Assembly (NCBI GenBank): GCA_009693435.1
Contig: SHXF01000017.1
Coordinates: 1-53,458 of the forward strand
Direction: 5' to 3'
Origin: Betaproteobacteria bacterium
GTDB lineage: Bacteria > Pseudomonadota > Gammaproteobacteria > Burkholderiales > SG8-39
DNA length: 53,458 nucleotides
The notes under the pieces are model-generated. The model had not been told where the DNA came from, searched no databases, and worked only from the letters and a program-made list of their open reading frames with translations. Of this stretch, positions 9,168 to 19,786 are shown in pieces (within the stretch, counting starts at the first letter, position 1; each line of letters starts with the position of its first letter). The position numbers were made by a program, and so were the translations under genes.

Positions 9168-10050
9168 TGAACTCCATCTCTCCTTCGAACACGGTGACGG
9201 CGGGACCCGTCATCCATACGGGGGAGTTTAGTTGATTCTTGTCTCCACCCCAACGAATCGTCAGTTCCCCGCCCCGTGTTTCTACCCTGACCACAGCGTC
9301 AAGCAATCCGCTTCGAATGCCTGCCACGACGGCGGCGCAGGCACCGGTTCCGCAGGCCAGCGTCTCACCCGCGCCACGCTCGAATACGCGCAGGCGGATA
9401 TGATCGCGCGAAGCGACTTGCATGAATCCCGCATTTACCCTCTTGGGAAAGCGGGCATGCCTTTCTATCACACGTCCCTGCTCAACCACCGCCGCCGTGT
9501 CCACGTTCTCAACCAGTTGCACGGCGTGCGGATTGCCCATGGATACGGCAAATACCGCCACCTCCGCACCGTCCACGAGCAAAGGCCACCAGGCGCCTCC
9601 GCTCTTCGTCACTAGCGGGCTCCTGTCCATCGGCATCAGGCCGGTCGATTCGAAAGGAATGCGCACCGGGTCGAAAATCGGCGCGCCCATGTCGATTGTG
9701 ACCTGACCGTCGGGTTCCAGCCGCGGGGTGATGATCCCTGACAGGGTTTGCACGCGGATTTCGCTTTTCCGCGTTAGGCCTTTGTCGTGAACATAGCGGA
9801 CAAAGCAGCGAGCGCCATTGCCACACTGTTCGACTTCGCCGCCGTCGGCATTCCAGATGCGATAGCGAAAATCCGTGCCCGGCGCATCAGGACTCTCCAC
9901 CAGCAGTATCTGGTCGCAACCGACACCGAAATGGCGGTCGGCGATTCGCCTGACGAGCGCGGGGGTAAGCGCTACCTGCTGGCCGATCCCGTCCAGCACC
10001 ACGAAGTCGTTGCCTACGCCTTGCATTTTCGTGAATTTCAGTTTGCTCAT
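9157..10050 (-). CDS. dapF: DapF, diaminopimelate epimerase
   Basis: This enzyme converts LL- to meso-diaminopimelate for lysine and peptidoglycan synthesis, using two cysteines. Both motifs are present: [16 protein letters not shown] (first Cys) and [14 protein letters not shown] (second Cys). Start ATG 10050 ([16 protein letters not shown]) gives 297 residues; the frame continues upstream to 10155 but overlaps the acyltransferase gene. The stop of that gene lies 4 bp upstream. The 3' end overlaps DUF484 by 11 bp. Confidence 0.97.
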   Translation of the reverse strand: MSKLKFTKMQGVGNDFVVLDGIGQQVALTPALVRRIADRHFGVGCDQILLVESPDAPGTDFRYRIWNADGGEVEQCGNGARCFVRYVHDKGLTRKSEIRVQTLSGIITPRLEPDGQVTIDMGAPIFDPVRIPFESTGLMPMDRSPLVTKSGGAWWPLLVDGAEVAVFAVSMGNPHAVQLVENVDTAAVVEQGRVIERHARFPKRVNAGFMQVASRDHIRLRVFERGAGETLACGTGACAAVVAGIRSGLLDAVVRVETRGGELTIRWGGDKNQLNSPVWMTGPAVTVFEGEMEFNER

Positions 10051-10054
10051 CCGA

Positions 10055-10924
10055 TCAATACCAGCGTGCTTCCCCTGGTGGGCGTGTCTTGAATCGCTTA
10101 TGCGTCCAGAAATACTGCTCCGGGGTCTCGCGCACCCGATTCTCGATGAATTCATTCATCCGGCGCGTGTCCGCGGCAACATCGCCGCTCGGAAAATCTG
10201 CCCACGCCGGGTAACAGCGAAGCTCGTAGCCTGCCGCACCCGGCAATAGTCGCGTAACGCACGGCACCACCGGCGCGTTGGCCAATCGAGCAAGTCTCGG
10301 CAAAGCGGTGACTGTGGCAGCAGGCACGCCGAAAAAGGGGGAGAAAATTGCATTGCGGGCGCCATAGTCGAGGTCCGGCAGATAATAGAGAAGCGCCCCG
10401 ATTCTGAGTGCCCTCAGAGCTTCTCTCACACCGTCTTGCCGGGAAAAAAGCCGTTGTGTTCCAAATCGCATGCGGCCCCGCAACAGTGCCCGGGTCATGA
10501 CCGGATTCTTCTGGTTTGCATAAATGCTGATCATATCCAGCATGCAGGAAAGGCGCGTCCAGCCTGCATCCAGGGCCACGAAATGCGGCGCCAGCAGGAT
10601 TACAGCGACGCCGGCATCGCGCGGCAAGTGTTCCTGCCCCTTCAGTTCGATCAGTCGCTCCAGTCGCTCTCGAGAGCTCCACCACAACAGACTCCGCTCC
10701 AGAATGCTGCGCCCCACTGCCCGGAAATGCCGACGGGCCAGCGCGGTTCGCTGGGCTTCCCCCATGTCCGGAAAACAGTGCGCGAGGTTGGACAAGCAGA
10801 CCCGCCTGCGTTCGCGACCAAATCCGTAAAGAACCATCCCGAACATCGCGCCTAATGGGACCAGCACCTGCAACGGCAGAAAATGGAGCAGCCACATGCC
10901 GGCCAGTCCCGCGCGCGCTAACAC
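10055..10924 (-). CDS. LpxL/HtrB-type lipid A acyltransferase (second copy)
   Basis: A 289-residue inner-membrane acyltransferase of the LpxL/LpxM family, which adds secondary acyl chains to Kdo-lipid IVA. An N-terminal hydrophobic segment ([20 protein letters not shown]) anchors it. The HX4D motif [10 protein letters not shown] near residue 112 is the catalytic site. The start is GTG at 10924; ATG at 10897 is an alternative. It lies 43 bp after a paralogue and 4 bp before dapF. Which acyl chain each copy transfers cannot be told from sequence. Confidence 0.88.
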   Translation of the reverse strand: MLARAGLAGMWLLHFLPLQVLVPLGAMFGMVLYGFGRERRRVCLSNLAHCFPDMGEAQRTALARRHFRAVGRSILERSLLWWSSRERLERLIELKGQEHLPRDAGVAVILLAPHFVALDAGWTRLSCMLDMISIYANQKNPVMTRALLRGRMRFGTQRLFSRQDGVREALRALRIGALLYYLPDLDYGARNAIFSPFFGVPAATVTALPRLARLANAPVVPCVTRLLPGAAGYELRCYPAWADFPSGDVAADTRRMNEFIENRVRETPEQYFWTHKRFKTRPPGEARWY

Positions 10925-10967
10925 CCGGCCCCCGGTTCACGTGCCCCCATTTCCGCCACGTGCAGCC

Positions 10968-11846
10968 TCATCCCGCATCCTTGCCACCCCGATCCGCATT
11001 TTCGCCGACTGAAGAGCCATCGACACCGGCCGGGACCTTGTAGCGGTTGTAGCCCCAGTAATATTGTCCAGGGGAGCGGCGGATCAGCCCTTCCAGCGCC
11101 CGATTCAAGTGGCGGGCTGCCGACTCCGCATCCTGTCGCGGGGGCATCAGCTCGGCGTAGCCATGATAACCCGCGCCCCACGGCAAACGCTCTGCATAGG
11201 CCACCAAAACCTGCGCATCGGTCGATTGCCGCAGCCGTTCGACCAGCGTCATGGTGTAGGCCGGCCTCCCGAAAAACATCGCCCACTCGCCTTCCCCTTT
11301 GCCGGGCGCCTGATCGGGCAGGATACCGACTGCCTCCCCGGCCTTTAGCGCCCGAAGCAGGGCGCGGATGCCTCCCATGTCCGGCGCCGCAAGCTTTAGG
11401 TTGGGCCTGCTTCGCCCCGCCATGACAAATGGCGTGATCAGCCCCTTCTTTGGCGGTGAGAAGAGGGCCGTCATCGGCCCGTGGACGTGCGTGTACCATT
11501 GCGCCGTTACCTCGAAACAGCCCAGATGGGGGGTGACGAAAATGATGCCCTTGCCCCGGTTCAATGCATTCTCGATTGCATCCGCGCCAGTCACGTCTCG
11601 CATCAATCCGGCTGAGCTTGGCCGGGACCGGTACCAAACGGGAATAAGTTCGGCTATCCCCTTACCCGATTCGGCAATCACGATTCGCCGTATCGCTGCT
11701 GAGTCATAGCCAGCGGCGGACAGATTCTCCCGGAGAACGCGGCGGTAGCGCGCCGACGCGGCGTATATCAGCCACCCCAAAGCGACTCCCAGCGCATGGT
11801 AGAACCACAGCGGGAGCAGCGCCAGGAACCTCAAGAACGAAAGCAT
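10968..11846 (-). CDS. LpxL/HtrB-type lipid A acyltransferase (first copy)
   Basis: A 292-residue member of the LpxL/LpxM family, first in the leftward operon. The N-terminal membrane segment LRFLALLPLWFYHALGVALG is followed by TPHLGCFEVTAQW, carrying the HX4E catalytic motif, and QAPGKGEGEWAMFFG. The start ATG 11846 (MLSFLRF) fits the family; the longer frame to 12017 runs through a tandem-repeat region and is unlikely to be protein. It is divergent from metK, as in many Betaproteobacteria. Together with the second copy it likely builds hexa-acylated lipid A. Confidence 0.9.
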   Translation of the reverse strand: MLSFLRFLALLPLWFYHALGVALGWLIYAASARYRRVLRENLSAAGYDSAAIRRIVIAESGKGIAELIPVWYRSRPSSAGLMRDVTGADAIENALNRGKGIIFVTPHLGCFEVTAQWYTHVHGPMTALFSPPKKGLITPFVMAGRSRPNLKLAAPDMGGIRALLRALKAGEAVGILPDQAPGKGEGEWAMFFGRPAYTMTLVERLRQSTDAQVLVAYAERLPWGAGYHGYAELMPPRQDAESAARHLNRALEGLIRRSPGQYYWGYNRYKVPAGVDGSSVGENADRGGKDAG

Positions 11847-11871
11847 CGTCCGATGCGCAGGGTACGCACTG

Positions 11872-11916
11872 CGCCGGTGGGACGAACGCCGGTGGGACAA
11901 ACGCCGGTGGGACGAA
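11872..11916. repeat. 15-bp tandem repeat, three copies
   Basis: CGCCGGTGGGACGAA (11872-11886, 11902-11916) flanks a one-mismatch middle copy at 11887-11901. A degenerate fourth unit may follow. The array lies 26 bp upstream of the lpxL-type start codon, in the 184-bp divergent promoter region shared with metK. A change in copy number would alter promoter spacing for one or both genes. Confidence 0.9.
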
Positions 11917-12030
11917 ATGCAGTGGGAATGGGCATCGTACCGTGGGACGAGCAGGTGAATCGTGGGTCGGATACGCGCGGAAATTATGCTACTCTTTCCG
12001 CCCCTTTTGACAGCCACAGGAATCGCGGAG

Positions 12031-13215
12031 ATGAACAGTTTTCTTTTTACGTCCGAGTCTGTTTCGGAAGGACACCCGGATAAGGTTGCCGATCAGATTT
12101 CCGACGCCGTTCTCGATGCCATTCTAACGCAGGACAAACGCTCCCGCGTCGCGGCGGAGACGCTGGTGAAGGACAACCTGGTAGTGCTGGCGGGTGAAAT
12201 TACCACCGATGCGCGCGTGAATTTCGACGAGGTTGCGCGCAAGACCATCCGCCGAATCGGCTACACGGACCCGGCCATCGGCTTCGATACGCATACCTGC
12301 ACGGTGATCGTCGCCTATGGCGAACAGTCCCAGAACATCGCCCAGGGCGTAAATGAAGGCCAGGGCCTGGACCTCGATCAGGGGGCAGGCGACCAGGGTC
12401 TGATGTTCGGCTATGCCTGCGATGAAACGCCCCAGTTCATGCCGATGCCGATCTTTCTGTCGCACCGCCTGGTCGAGCGGCAGTCGGAACTTCGCCGCGA
12501 CGGCCGCCTGCCATGGCTGCGTCCCGACGCAAAATCCCAGGTTACGCTGCGATATGTGGACGGCAAACCGGATTCCATCGATACGGTGGTGCTGTCGACG
12601 CAGCACAAGCCAGGATTGACGCACAAGCAGATCGAGGAAGCCGTGATCGAGCAGATCATCAAGCCGGTCTTGCCGAAGAACATGATCAAAGGATCGATCA
12701 ATTACCTCGTCAATCCGACCGGAAGTTTCGAAATCGGCGGCCCCAAGGGTGACTGCGGGCTTACCGGCCGAAAAATCATCGTCGACACCTACGGCGGCTC
12801 GGCCCCACATGGCGGCGGCGCGTTTTCCGGAAAGGATCCCTCGAAGGTTGACCGCTCGGCCGCATACGCCGCGCGTTACGTCGCCAAGAACGTGGTGGCG
12901 GCCGGCATTGCCACCAAGTGCCAGGTACAGGTTTCCTACGCCATCGGCGTCGCCAAACCGACGTCGGTCATGATCACCACGTTCGGTACCGGCAAGATTT
13001 CCGACGAAAAGATTTCCGAGTTGGTGCAAAAGCACTTTGACCTCCGCCCAAAAGGCATCGTGCAAATGCTCGACCTGCTGCGTCCGATCTACGAGAAAAC
13101 CGCTTCCTATGGCCACTTCGGGCGGGATGAACCGGAATTTACCTGGGAATCCACGGACAAGGCGATGGCTCTGGCGGCCGATGCCGGAATCAAGAAGCAG
13201 CCGGTTACTGCATAG
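12031..13215 (+). CDS. metK: MetK, S-adenosylmethionine synthetase
   Basis: This enzyme makes S-adenosylmethionine from methionine and ATP in the cytoplasm. The N-terminal motif [19 protein letters not shown] and the later [20 protein letters not shown] loop are diagnostic. The start ATG 12031 ([10 protein letters not shown]) gives 394 residues, and AGGAA lies about 10 nt upstream. The frame is open from 11962 but that extension has no family support. It feeds the methyl cycle with ahcY, the next gene on this strand. It is followed by two strong hairpins. Confidence 0.98.
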   Translation: MNSFLFTSESVSEGHPDKVADQISDAVLDAILTQDKRSRVAAETLVKDNLVVLAGEITTDARVNFDEVARKTIRRIGYTDPAIGFDTHTCTVIVAYGEQSQNIAQGVNEGQGLDLDQGAGDQGLMFGYACDETPQFMPMPIFLSHRLVERQSELRRDGRLPWLRPDAKSQVTLRYVDGKPDSIDTVVLSTQHKPGLTHKQIEEAVIEQIIKPVLPKNMIKGSINYLVNPTGSFEIGGPKGDCGLTGRKIIVDTYGGSAPHGGGAFSGKDPSKVDRSAAYAARYVAKNVVAAGIATKCQVQVSYAIGVAKPTSVMITTFGTGKISDEKISELVQKHFDLRPKGIVQMLDLLRPIYEKTASYGHFGRDEPEFTWESTDKAMALAADAGIKKQPVTA

Positions 13216-13229
13216 CTCGGTGGCGATCA

Positions 13230-13257
13230 GGGGGCGATGTCCCATTGTCGCCCCCTT
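13230..13257 (+). terminator. Hairpin terminator after metK
   Basis: GGGGGCGA (13230-13237) pairs with TCGCCCCC (13248-13255), followed by TT. It lies 15 bp after the metK stop. The U tract is short, so termination may be partial. Confidence 0.6.
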
Positions 13258-13308
13258 GTAAATCCCCGTTTCAGGGGACACGTGGTGTCACCTGTTTGTT
13301 CCTCCAGA

Positions 13309-13334
13309 AGCCCGGGCGCTGCCCCGGGCTTTTG
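13309..13334 (+). terminator. Strong hairpin with T run between metK and ahcY
   Basis: AGCCCGGG (13309-13316) pairs with CCCGGGCT (13323-13330) and is followed by TTT. This is a classical rho-independent shape. A third imperfect hairpin, around CAGGGGACAC / GTGTCACCTG (13272-13294), sits between the two terminators. Together they should isolate ahcY from metK read-through. Confidence 0.72.
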
Positions 13335-13421
13335 CTTTCACGTCGTGCGCTTGACCCATCTCGTCCTACCCAGTCCAGTTGTGGCAATCGCTGTCGCAAT
13401 TCGTTAAACTGGCGCTCCCCT

Positions 13422-13503
13422 GCGAGGAGCGTTGCGACGGAACCCGTGCCTTTCTCCGGATCCGCCAGGCTCGCAGGGTTCACTTTGCAACGGCGCTCAC
13501 GAT
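13422..13503 (+). promoter_or_regulatory. SAH riboswitch upstream of ahcY
   Basis: The sequence contains the conserved core of the S-adenosylhomocysteine riboswitch: GCGAGGAGCGTTGCGACGG at the 5' side, CCGCCAGGCTCGC in the middle, and TTTGCAACGGCGCTCACG at the 3' side, in the right order. GAGCGTTGC can pair with GCAACGGCGCTC, and GCGAG with CTCGC. In the known class, SAH binding raises ahcY expression. The element ends about 28 bp before the ahcY start codon, with the Shine-Dalgarno AAAGGAG between. Confidence 0.9.
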
Positions 13504-13531
13504 CTTTTTTCCTAATCGAAAGGAGCGCGTG

Positions 13532-14968
13532 ATGAGCGCCGTACCACAAAGCAAAGGCTTTACCGACTACAAAGTTGCGGATCTGTCGCTTGCCGACTGG
13601 GGTCGCAAGGAAATTGCGATTGCCGAAACCGAAATGCCCGGCCTGATGGCAATTCGCGAGGAATATGCGAAGGCCAAGCCGCTGAAGGGCGCACGCATCA
13701 CGGGGTCGCTGCATATGACCATCCAGACTGCCGTGCTGATTGAAACCCTGCAGGCACTGGGCGCGGAGTTGCGCTGGGCATCCTGCAACATCTTCTCGAC
13801 CCAAGACCACGCCGCAGCCGCCATCGCGACGCGCGGCACTCCGATTTTCGCCTACAAGGGAGAAACCGTGGAAGAGTACTGGGACTACACGCACCGCATT
13901 TTCGAGTGGCCGGACGGCGGCATGTCGAACATGATTCTCGATGACGGAGGGGACGCAACTCTGCTGGTTCACCTCGGCACCCGCGCGGAGAAGGATCCGT
14001 CGGTCATTGCCAAGCCGACCAACGATGAGGAAACCGCCCTCTACTCTTCCATCAGGAAACGTCTGCAATCCAGCCCCGGCTGGTATTCGAAGCGCCTCGC
14101 CGCCATCAAGGGCGTGTCCGAGGAAACCACCACTGGCGTGCACCGTCTGTACCAGATGCATAAGGAAGGCAAGCTGGCATTCCCCGCAATCAACGTGAAC
14201 GACTCGGTCACCAAGTCCAAGTTCGACAATCTGTATGGTTGCCGCGAATCGCTGGTGGACGGGATCAAGCGCGCCACCGATGTGATGATCGCGGGCAAGG
14301 TCGCCGTGGTCGCCGGATACGGCGACGTCGGCAAAGGCTCGGCACAGGCACTGCGCGCCCTGTCCGCCCAGGTGTGGGTGACCGAAATCGACCCGATATG
14401 CGCATTGCAGGCTGCCATGGAAGGCTATCGCGTCGTGACCATGGATTACGCGTGCGACAAGGCCGATATTTTCGTTACGGCGACCGGCAATCTTCACGTG
14501 ATCAACCACGAACACATGAAGAAGATGAAAGATCAGGTAATCGTATGCAACATCGGCCACTTCGATTCGGAAATCGATATCGCGTCGCTGGAGAAGAATT
14601 ACAAGTGGGAAGAGATCAAACCCCAGGTCGACCACGTCCTGTTCCCGGCGATGGATGGCCGTCCCGCCAAGCGCATCATCGTGCTGGCCAAGGGACGGCT
14701 TGTGAACCTGGGCTGCGGCACCGGTCACCCTTCGTACGTGATGAGCTCTTCGTTTGCCAACCAGACCATTGCGCAGATCGAGCTGTTTACAAATACAGCC
14801 AGGTATCCGATCGGCGTGTACACGCTGCCCAAGCACCTGGACGAGAAGGTCGCCCGGCTGCAGCTTAGAAAGCTTAACGCCATGCTGACTGAATTGAACG
14901 GCGAACAGGCCGCGTATATCGGCGTTGCCAAGGAAGGTCCGTTCAAGCCCGAGCACTACCGCTACTGA
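13532..14968 (+). CDS. ahcY: AhcY, S-adenosylhomocysteine hydrolase
   Basis: This NAD-dependent enzyme splits SAH to homocysteine and adenosine, relieving product inhibition of methyltransferases. Visible motifs are [38 protein letters not shown] (NAD site) and the C-terminal [10 protein letters not shown]. The start ATG 13532 (MSAVPQSKG) has AAAGGAG upstream and gives 478 residues; the open extension to 13379 covers the riboswitch and is not coding. It completes the methyl cycle with metK and is likely controlled by the SAH riboswitch. Confidence 0.98.
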   Translation: MSAVPQSKGFTDYKVADLSLADWGRKEIAIAETEMPGLMAIREEYAKAKPLKGARITGSLHMTIQTAVLIETLQALGAELRWASCNIFSTQDHAAAAIATRGTPIFAYKGETVEEYWDYTHRIFEWPDGGMSNMILDDGGDATLLVHLGTRAEKDPSVIAKPTNDEETALYSSIRKRLQSSPGWYSKRLAAIKGVSEETTTGVHRLYQMHKEGKLAFPAINVNDSVTKSKFDNLYGCRESLVDGIKRATDVMIAGKVAVVAGYGDVGKGSAQALRALSAQVWVTEIDPICALQAAMEGYRVVTMDYACDKADIFVTATGNLHVINHEHMKKMKDQVIVCNIGHFDSEIDIASLEKNYKWEEIKPQVDHVLFPAMDGRPAKRIIVLAKGRLVNLGCGTGHPSYVMSSSFANQTIAQIELFTNTARYPIGVYTLPKHLDEKVARLQLRKLNAMLTELNGEQAAYIGVAKEGPFKPEHYRY

Positions 14969-15116
14969 CCGCGTGCCGCACGGACACTTCGATATGCGCC
15001 GAACATTGCCTTGGGGATGTCCGGCGCGCGCGCGCATTGAGCTGGGGAAACGCGGAACAAGTGTCTATTTCTGGAAAGTCGTCCAGTGTGTTTTCTCTGA
15101 AGCCAGGGATCTACGA

Positions 15117-15135
15117 GGGGACATCGTCCCCTTGT
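15117..15135 (+). terminator. Weak hairpin between ahcY and the GST gene
   Basis: GGGGAC (15117-15122) pairs with GTCCCC (15126-15131), followed by TTGT. It is short and has a poor T run, so it is only a candidate terminator. The rest of 14969-15187 holds no gene that can be supported. Confidence 0.35.
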
Positions 15136-15187
15136 GCAGCATTTCCCTGAAACCTAACCTAACCTTTCGGGATAAGGAGACAGTTCA

Positions 15188-15805
15188 ATGTTGAAGATTT
15201 ATGGCCAGGCGCGCTCCAGGGCCTTCCGGGTGTTGTGGCTGGCAAAGGAAATCAACCTGCCTTACGAACACATTCCGGTTTCCATCCATGTCGAGGGCGC
15301 GCAAGCGAAGGAAGACTGGTACAAGCAGCTCAATCCGAATGCGCGCATCCCGACCATAGACGACGACGGCATCATCCTCTGGGAGTCGGCCGCAATCAAC
15401 GTCTACCTCGCCAGGAAACACGGTGGAATGCTCTATCCGAAAACCGCGGAGGGCGAGGGACGCATGCTGCAGTGGGGTTTCTACATCGCGAACGACGTCG
15501 AACCGCCGATGATCGCCGTGTTTCAGCACCGCGTTGCCTTCCCACCCGAGAAGCGCATCCCGGCCATCGCCGATGAAGGCGAGAAAAATCTGCAGCCGGG
15601 CCTGCAGACCATCGAAGGTCAGCTGGAGAAGACGCCCTTCCTGCAGGGCAACGAGTGGGGCATGGCGGACTTCCTTGCCGCGAGCGTGCTCTATACGCTC
15701 TACATGATTAAATATGACCTCTCGAAATTCCCCAGGCTTGGGGCCTGGTTGAGCGCGAGCTGCGAGCGACCAGCCGCCAGGGAAGCGCGCAAGCTGCGCG
15801 AGTAA
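15188..15805 (+). CDS. Glutathione S-transferase family protein
   Basis: A 205-residue cytosolic GST. The thioredoxin-like N-terminal domain has the glutathione-site stretch NPNARIPTIDDDG followed by LWESAAINVYLARKH. An all-helical C-terminal domain follows, with GNEWGMADFLAASVLYTL (N-capping box region). The likely active residue lies in the ARSRAFRV segment (a serine rather than a cysteine). The gene has its own Shine-Dalgarno (AAGGAGA, 9 nt upstream). The substrate is unknown. Confidence 0.88.
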   Translation: MLKIYGQARSRAFRVLWLAKEINLPYEHIPVSIHVEGAQAKEDWYKQLNPNARIPTIDDDGIILWESAAINVYLARKHGGMLYPKTAEGEGRMLQWGFYIANDVEPPMIAVFQHRVAFPPEKRIPAIADEGEKNLQPGLQTIEGQLEKTPFLQGNEWGMADFLAASVLYTLYMIKYDLSKFPRLGAWLSASCERPAAREARKLRE

Positions 15806-15902
15806 CCGAAAATATCACGCCTGTCCGGCTTCGGCCTCGCGCTCCTCCCGGATGGGCGTACCACGGCTCTTTGTTTCAAAACGACACACATCAGGAGGCG
15901 CA

Positions 15903-16187
15903 ATGCCGAAAGCACGCTGGGAAGACACACTCATCGCCGAGAGTAACCAGTGCGAGGTCGTGGAGGGCAACCAGTACTTTCCGCCCGAAGCGGTGAAACA
16001 GGAGTTCCTGCGCCCGAGCGAACACCACACGTTCTGCTCCTGGAAAGGCACCTGCAGCTATTACGACGTCGTGGTCGATGGCAAGGTCAACGCCAACGCG
16101 GCATGGTATTACCCCGAGCCCATGCAGGCTGCAATGAACATCAAGGATCATATTGCTTTCTGGAAAGGTGTGGCGGTCGAGATTTAG
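15903..16187 (+). CDS. DUF427 family protein
   Basis: A 94-residue protein of the DUF427 family. The core HTFCSWKGTCSYYDVVVDGK with AAWYYPEP is characteristic. The start ATG 15903 (MPKARWEDT) is chosen because AGGAGG lies 5 nt upstream; the frame extends to 15852. The family's biochemical role is not established. It lies between the GST gene and a transglutaminase-like gene on the same strand. Confidence 0.88.
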   Translation: MPKARWEDTLIAESNQCEVVEGNQYFPPEAVKQEFLRPSEHHTFCSWKGTCSYYDVVVDGKVNANAAWYYPEPMQAAMNIKDHIAFWKGVAVEI

Positions 16188-16289
16188 CAGGCGGACAGTC
16201 AATGCTGCAGTGCCCGTTCACTGCCGGCTTCCTTGCGCGGGTGCCTTGTTCGAAGCGTCAGCCGGTGTGTCGCGGTTAGGTCCCGCCGG

Positions 16290-16940
16290 ATGAGAAAAAA
16301 GCGCTTTGCGGACCGCATCGGACTCGGGCTCAGGCCGGCGGAGTTCAGAACGCTGGCCCGGCTGAACACGCCAGAGAAAATCCAGAACTTTCTCGACGCC
16401 ATTCCGTCGAACTTCGAAATTGGCGGCGACACCTCGCTTTCGGTACGGGAAGTGCTTCGGCAACGGCGGGCGCACTGCATCGAAGGGGCACTGATAGCCG
16501 CCTGTGCCATGTGGATCAACGGCGAGCCGCCGCTGCTGCTCGATCTGCGCGCAGAACGTGACTGTGATCACGTCGTCGCGCTGTTTCGCCGCCACGGCTG
16601 CTGGGGGGCCGTATCCAAGACCAATTCGCCGCTTCTGCGATGGCGGGATCCCGTCTACCGTTCGCTACGCGAACTGGCCATGAGCTACTTCCATGAGTAC
16701 GCAAACAAGCGCCATCAGAAAACCTTGCGCGAGTACTCGCGTGCATTCGATTTGCGCCGGGTGAAACCCGAACTCTGGGTAACCGGCAAAGCGCAGTGCT
16801 GGGCCATAGGCCATATGCTGAATGAAACGCGGCATTACCACCTGATCAACCGCAAGCAGGCCGCAGGTTTGAGGCTTCGGGATCCCGTAGAACGCAAGGC
16901 CGGCACGCTGAAGGAATACCCGCATCCAGTCGGTCAGTGA
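16290..16940 (+). CDS. Conserved hypothetical, transglutaminase-like
   Basis: A 216-residue protein. The stretch LRQRRAHCIEGALIAACAMW places a cysteine at a helix start, followed by PPLLLDLRAERDCDHVVALFRR with His and Asp. This is the Cys-His-Asp order seen in transglutaminase-like cysteine proteases, and RDPVYRSLRELAMSYFHEY follows as in related hypothetical proteins. The start ATG 16290 (MRKKRFADR) is a choice; 16233 is the longest frame. The 3' end overlaps the convergent E1 gene by 7 bp. Enzymatic activity is an inference. Confidence 0.6.
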   Translation: MRKKRFADRIGLGLRPAEFRTLARLNTPEKIQNFLDAIPSNFEIGGDTSLSVREVLRQRRAHCIEGALIAACAMWINGEPPLLLDLRAERDCDHVVALFRRHGCWGAVSKTNSPLLRWRDPVYRSLRELAMSYFHEYANKRHQKTLREYSRAFDLRRVKPELWVTGKAQCWAIGHMLNETRHYHLINRKQAAGLRLRDPVERKAGTLKEYPHPVGQ

Positions 16941-19690
16941 GCGCCCTGACGGGTTCGCGCTGATTTGCCGTTTCGTTCCCGTTTCAGCGCAGCCAATGCT
17001 GCCCGAACCACATGCTCGCTGCCGACACCAAAGAAATTGCGCAGCGCCGCGCGCGTGTCGCTGCGGCCGAATCCATCGGTGCCCAACGCGATGTAGGTGC
17101 CGGGCACCCAGGCACGGATAAGATCGGGCACTGCTCCGACATAATCACTGGCGGCGACTACGGGACCGCCGCCTGTCGCCAGACACTGCGTCACCCACGG
17201 AATGTCTGCTTTGGCGGCTTTTGAATCGCCGTTGGCGCCGATACGGCGATCGCTTTCTATACCATCGCGGCGCAACTCGGTGAAACTGGTCACGCTCCAC
17301 ACGTCGGCCGCTACACCGTGGTCCTTTTCAAGCACTTCCGCGGCGGCAAGCACCTCCCGGAGAATAGTGCCGGAACCGAGCAGCCGGACACGCTGCTTCG
17401 AGGCTCCAACCGCGGATTTGCGAAGCAGATACATTCCGCGCCGAATGCCCTCCTCAGCACCGGCAGGCATCGGCGGATGAACATAGTTCTCATTCATTAC
17501 GGTGACGTAATAGAACACGTCTTCCTGCGCCTCCAGCATGCGCCGTGCGCCCTGCTCCATGATGATGGCGAGTTCATAGCCGAAGCACGGGTCGTATGCG
17601 ACACAGTTCGGGATGGTCGAGGCGATCAGGTGACTTGAACCGTCCTGGTGCTGCAATCCTTCCCCCGAGAGGGTGGTGCGCCCGGCAGTCGCGCCGATAA
17701 GGAAACCCCGGGAACGCGAGTCCGCCGCCGCCCAGATAAGGTCGCCGACTCGCTGGAAACCAAACATCGAGTAGTACGTATAGAACGGCAGCATCGGCTC
17801 GCCGTGGGCACTGTAACTCGTAGCAGCCGCGATCCAGGAAGACATCGCGCCGGCCTCGGTAATGCCTTCTTCGAGGATCTGGCCGTCGGTCGCTTCCTTG
17901 TAGTAGAGCAGTTCATCCTTGTCTTCGGGCTCGTAGAGCTGACCGACAGCCGAGTAGATGCCGACCTGCCGGAACAGGCTGGCCATGCCGAAGGTGCGCG
18001 CCTCGTCGGCAACAATCGGCACGACGCGCCTGCCGATTTCCGGAATCTTCAGCAGTTGGCCCAGCAATTGCACGAACACCATCGTCGTCGATTGTTCGCG
18101 ACCTTTCGATCCTTCGCGCAGCCTCGTGAATCCGTCCAGAACCGGTAGAGCCAGTCGCACCGCCTGCGAGGAGCGCGCCGGTAAGTAACCGCCGAGCTTC
18201 GCGCGTGCCGCGTGTAGGTACTTCATTTCGGCGGACTCCGGCGCAGGCTTGAACAATTGCAAGTCGCAAACCTCGCCGTCGGTCATTGGCAACGAAAAGC
18301 GGTCGCGGAAAGCAAGCAGCGCGTCGTCTTCCAGTTTTTTCGCCTGATGGGAGGTCATTTTGCCCTGCCCCCAATGGCCCATTCCATAGCCCTTCTTGGT
18401 CTGGGCAAGGATTACCGTAGGTTGGCCGCGATGATTGGCAGCGGTGTAATACGCGGCGTGGATTTTCACCGGATCATGACCACCGCGCCGCAGCCGGTCG
18501 ATGTCCTCGTCGGACAGATGCGAAGTCAAGGCTTGCAGTTCCGGGTACTTGTTGAAGAACTGCTCGCGGTTGAAGCGCCCGTCGGTTGCTGCGTACTTCT
18601 GGAATTCTCCATCCACGGTTTCGTGCAGGCGGCGAATCAGGATGCCATCCTCGTCGCGTGCGAACAGCGGGTCCCAGTCCGCCCCCCAGAGCAGCTTGAT
18701 CACGTTCCATCCGGCGCCGGCGAACAGGCCTTCCAGCTCCTGGATGATGGAACCATTGCCGCGGACCGGTCCGTCGAGGCGCTGCAGATTGCAATTGACG
18801 ACGAAAATCAGGTTGTCGAGGCCCTCCCGCGCGGCAAGTGACAATCCGGCGAGTGACTCCGGTTCGTCCATTTCACCGTCACCGACAAATGCCCATACCT
18901 TGCGCCCCGGATGGGTCGCGGCGTGTAGAATGCCGCGATCGGCAAGGTAGCGCATGAAGCGCGCCTGATAGATCGCCTGAATCGGTCCCAGTCCCATTGA
19001 TCCGGTCGGGAACTGCCAGAACGCGGGCATCAGCCAGGGATGCGGGTAGGACGACAACCCCAGTCCGCCGTGCGCGAGGGTCTGCACCGCACCAGCGGCA
19101 ATCGCCGTGACACCGCCGCCGCCGGTCTCTCGCCGATAGTGCTGAAGCTGCTGTTCGCTCAGCCGGCCCTCGACAAAAGCCCGGGCATAGACGCCGGGTG
19201 CCGAATGCGGTTGGAAATACACGAGGTCGCCGGATTGTCCGGCGCGAAAGAAATGATTGAAACCCACTTCGAACAGGTCCGCAGCAGAAGCATAACTTGC
19301 AATGTGCCCACCCAGTTCTGCATGGGCGCGGTTGGCGCGTACCACCATGGCAAGCGCATTCCAGCGAATGATCGCCGAGAGCCGCTGCTCAAGTTCCAGA
19401 TTGCCTGGAAACTGCGGCTGGTCCGCAAGCCCCACGGTGTTGTAATACGGCGTACTCAGCACCGGCGGCAGCGGAACCCGGCGGCGGCGAGCGTGCTCGA
19501 ACAGCTTTCGCAGCAGGAAGGTGGCGCGCTCGCGGCCCTCCGTCTCGACCAGTGAATCGAATGCGTCCAGCCATTCGCGCGTCTCATCGGGATCCGGATC
19601 GACTGGGCTGACGCGCCAGAATGCAGAGGAGACAAAATCGGAAAGCAGTGTCATGGGGCGTGCCTGAGGTGTTGAATATGCAGCGATCAT
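16934..19690 (-). CDS. aceE: Pyruvate dehydrogenase-type E1 component, homodimeric (AceE/MdeB-like)
   Basis: A thiamine-diphosphate E1 2-oxoacid dehydrogenase of the AceE type. The N-terminal [19 protein letters not shown] is the lipoyl-domain/E2 contact region, and the cofactor motif [32 protein letters not shown] appears in two parts near residue 255. ATG 19690 (MIAAYST) has GGGGAG upstream and gives 918 residues; ATG 19654 gives 906, nearer the usual 885-900. No aceF or lpd follows. It is divergent from an Lrp/AsnC gene, like mdeR with the mdeAB genes of Pseudomonas putida, so 2-oxobutyrate is a possible substrate. Confidence 0.9.
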   Translation of the reverse strand: MIAAYSTPQARPMTLLSDFVSSAFWRVSPVDPDPDETREWLDAFDSLVETEGRERATFLLRKLFEHARRRRVPLPPVLSTPYYNTVGLADQPQFPGNLELEQRLSAIIRWNALAMVVRANRAHAELGGHIASYASAADLFEVGFNHFFRAGQSGDLVYFQPHSAPGVYARAFVEGRLSEQQLQHYRRETGGGGVTAIAAGAVQTLAHGGLGLSSYPHPWLMPAFWQFPTGSMGLGPIQAIYQARFMRYLADRGILHAATHPGRKVWAFVGDGEMDEPESLAGLSLAAREGLDNLIFVVNCNLQRLDGPVRGNGSIIQELEGLFAGAGWNVIKLLWGADWDPLFARDEDGILIRRLHETVDGEFQKYAATDGRFNREQFFNKYPELQALTSHLSDEDIDRLRRGGHDPVKIHAAYYTAANHRGQPTVILAQTKKGYGMGHWGQGKMTSHQAKKLEDDALLAFRDRFSLPMTDGEVCDLQLFKPAPESAEMKYLHAARAKLGGYLPARSSQAVRLALPVLDGFTRLREGSKGREQSTTMVFVQLLGQLLKIPEIGRRVVPIVADEARTFGMASLFRQVGIYSAVGQLYEPEDKDELLYYKEATDGQILEEGITEAGAMSSWIAAATSYSAHGEPMLPFYTYYSMFGFQRVGDLIWAAADSRSRGFLIGATAGRTTLSGEGLQHQDGSSHLIASTIPNCVAYDPCFGYELAIIMEQGARRMLEAQEDVFYYVTVMNENYVHPPMPAGAEEGIRRGMYLLRKSAVGASKQRVRLLGSGTILREVLAAAEVLEKDHGVAADVWSVTSFTELRRDGIESDRRIGANGDSKAAKADIPWVTQCLATGGGPVVAASDYVGAVPDLIRAWVPGTYIALGTDGFGRSDTRAALRNFFGVGSEHVVRAALAALKRERNGKSARTRQGAH

Positions 19691-19786
19691 GCTAGCGCTT
19701 TCTCCCCGGCACAGGCTTTCGTATTTGCCCGGCGGGGGGCGCATTACCGCATAAAATTCCGAAAACAGATGCTTTTGTGGACAAAT

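Noticed and set aside
13271..15037. A 588-codon open frame opposite ahcY
   Set aside because: It is antisense to a certain gene and to the riboswitch, with no protein family.
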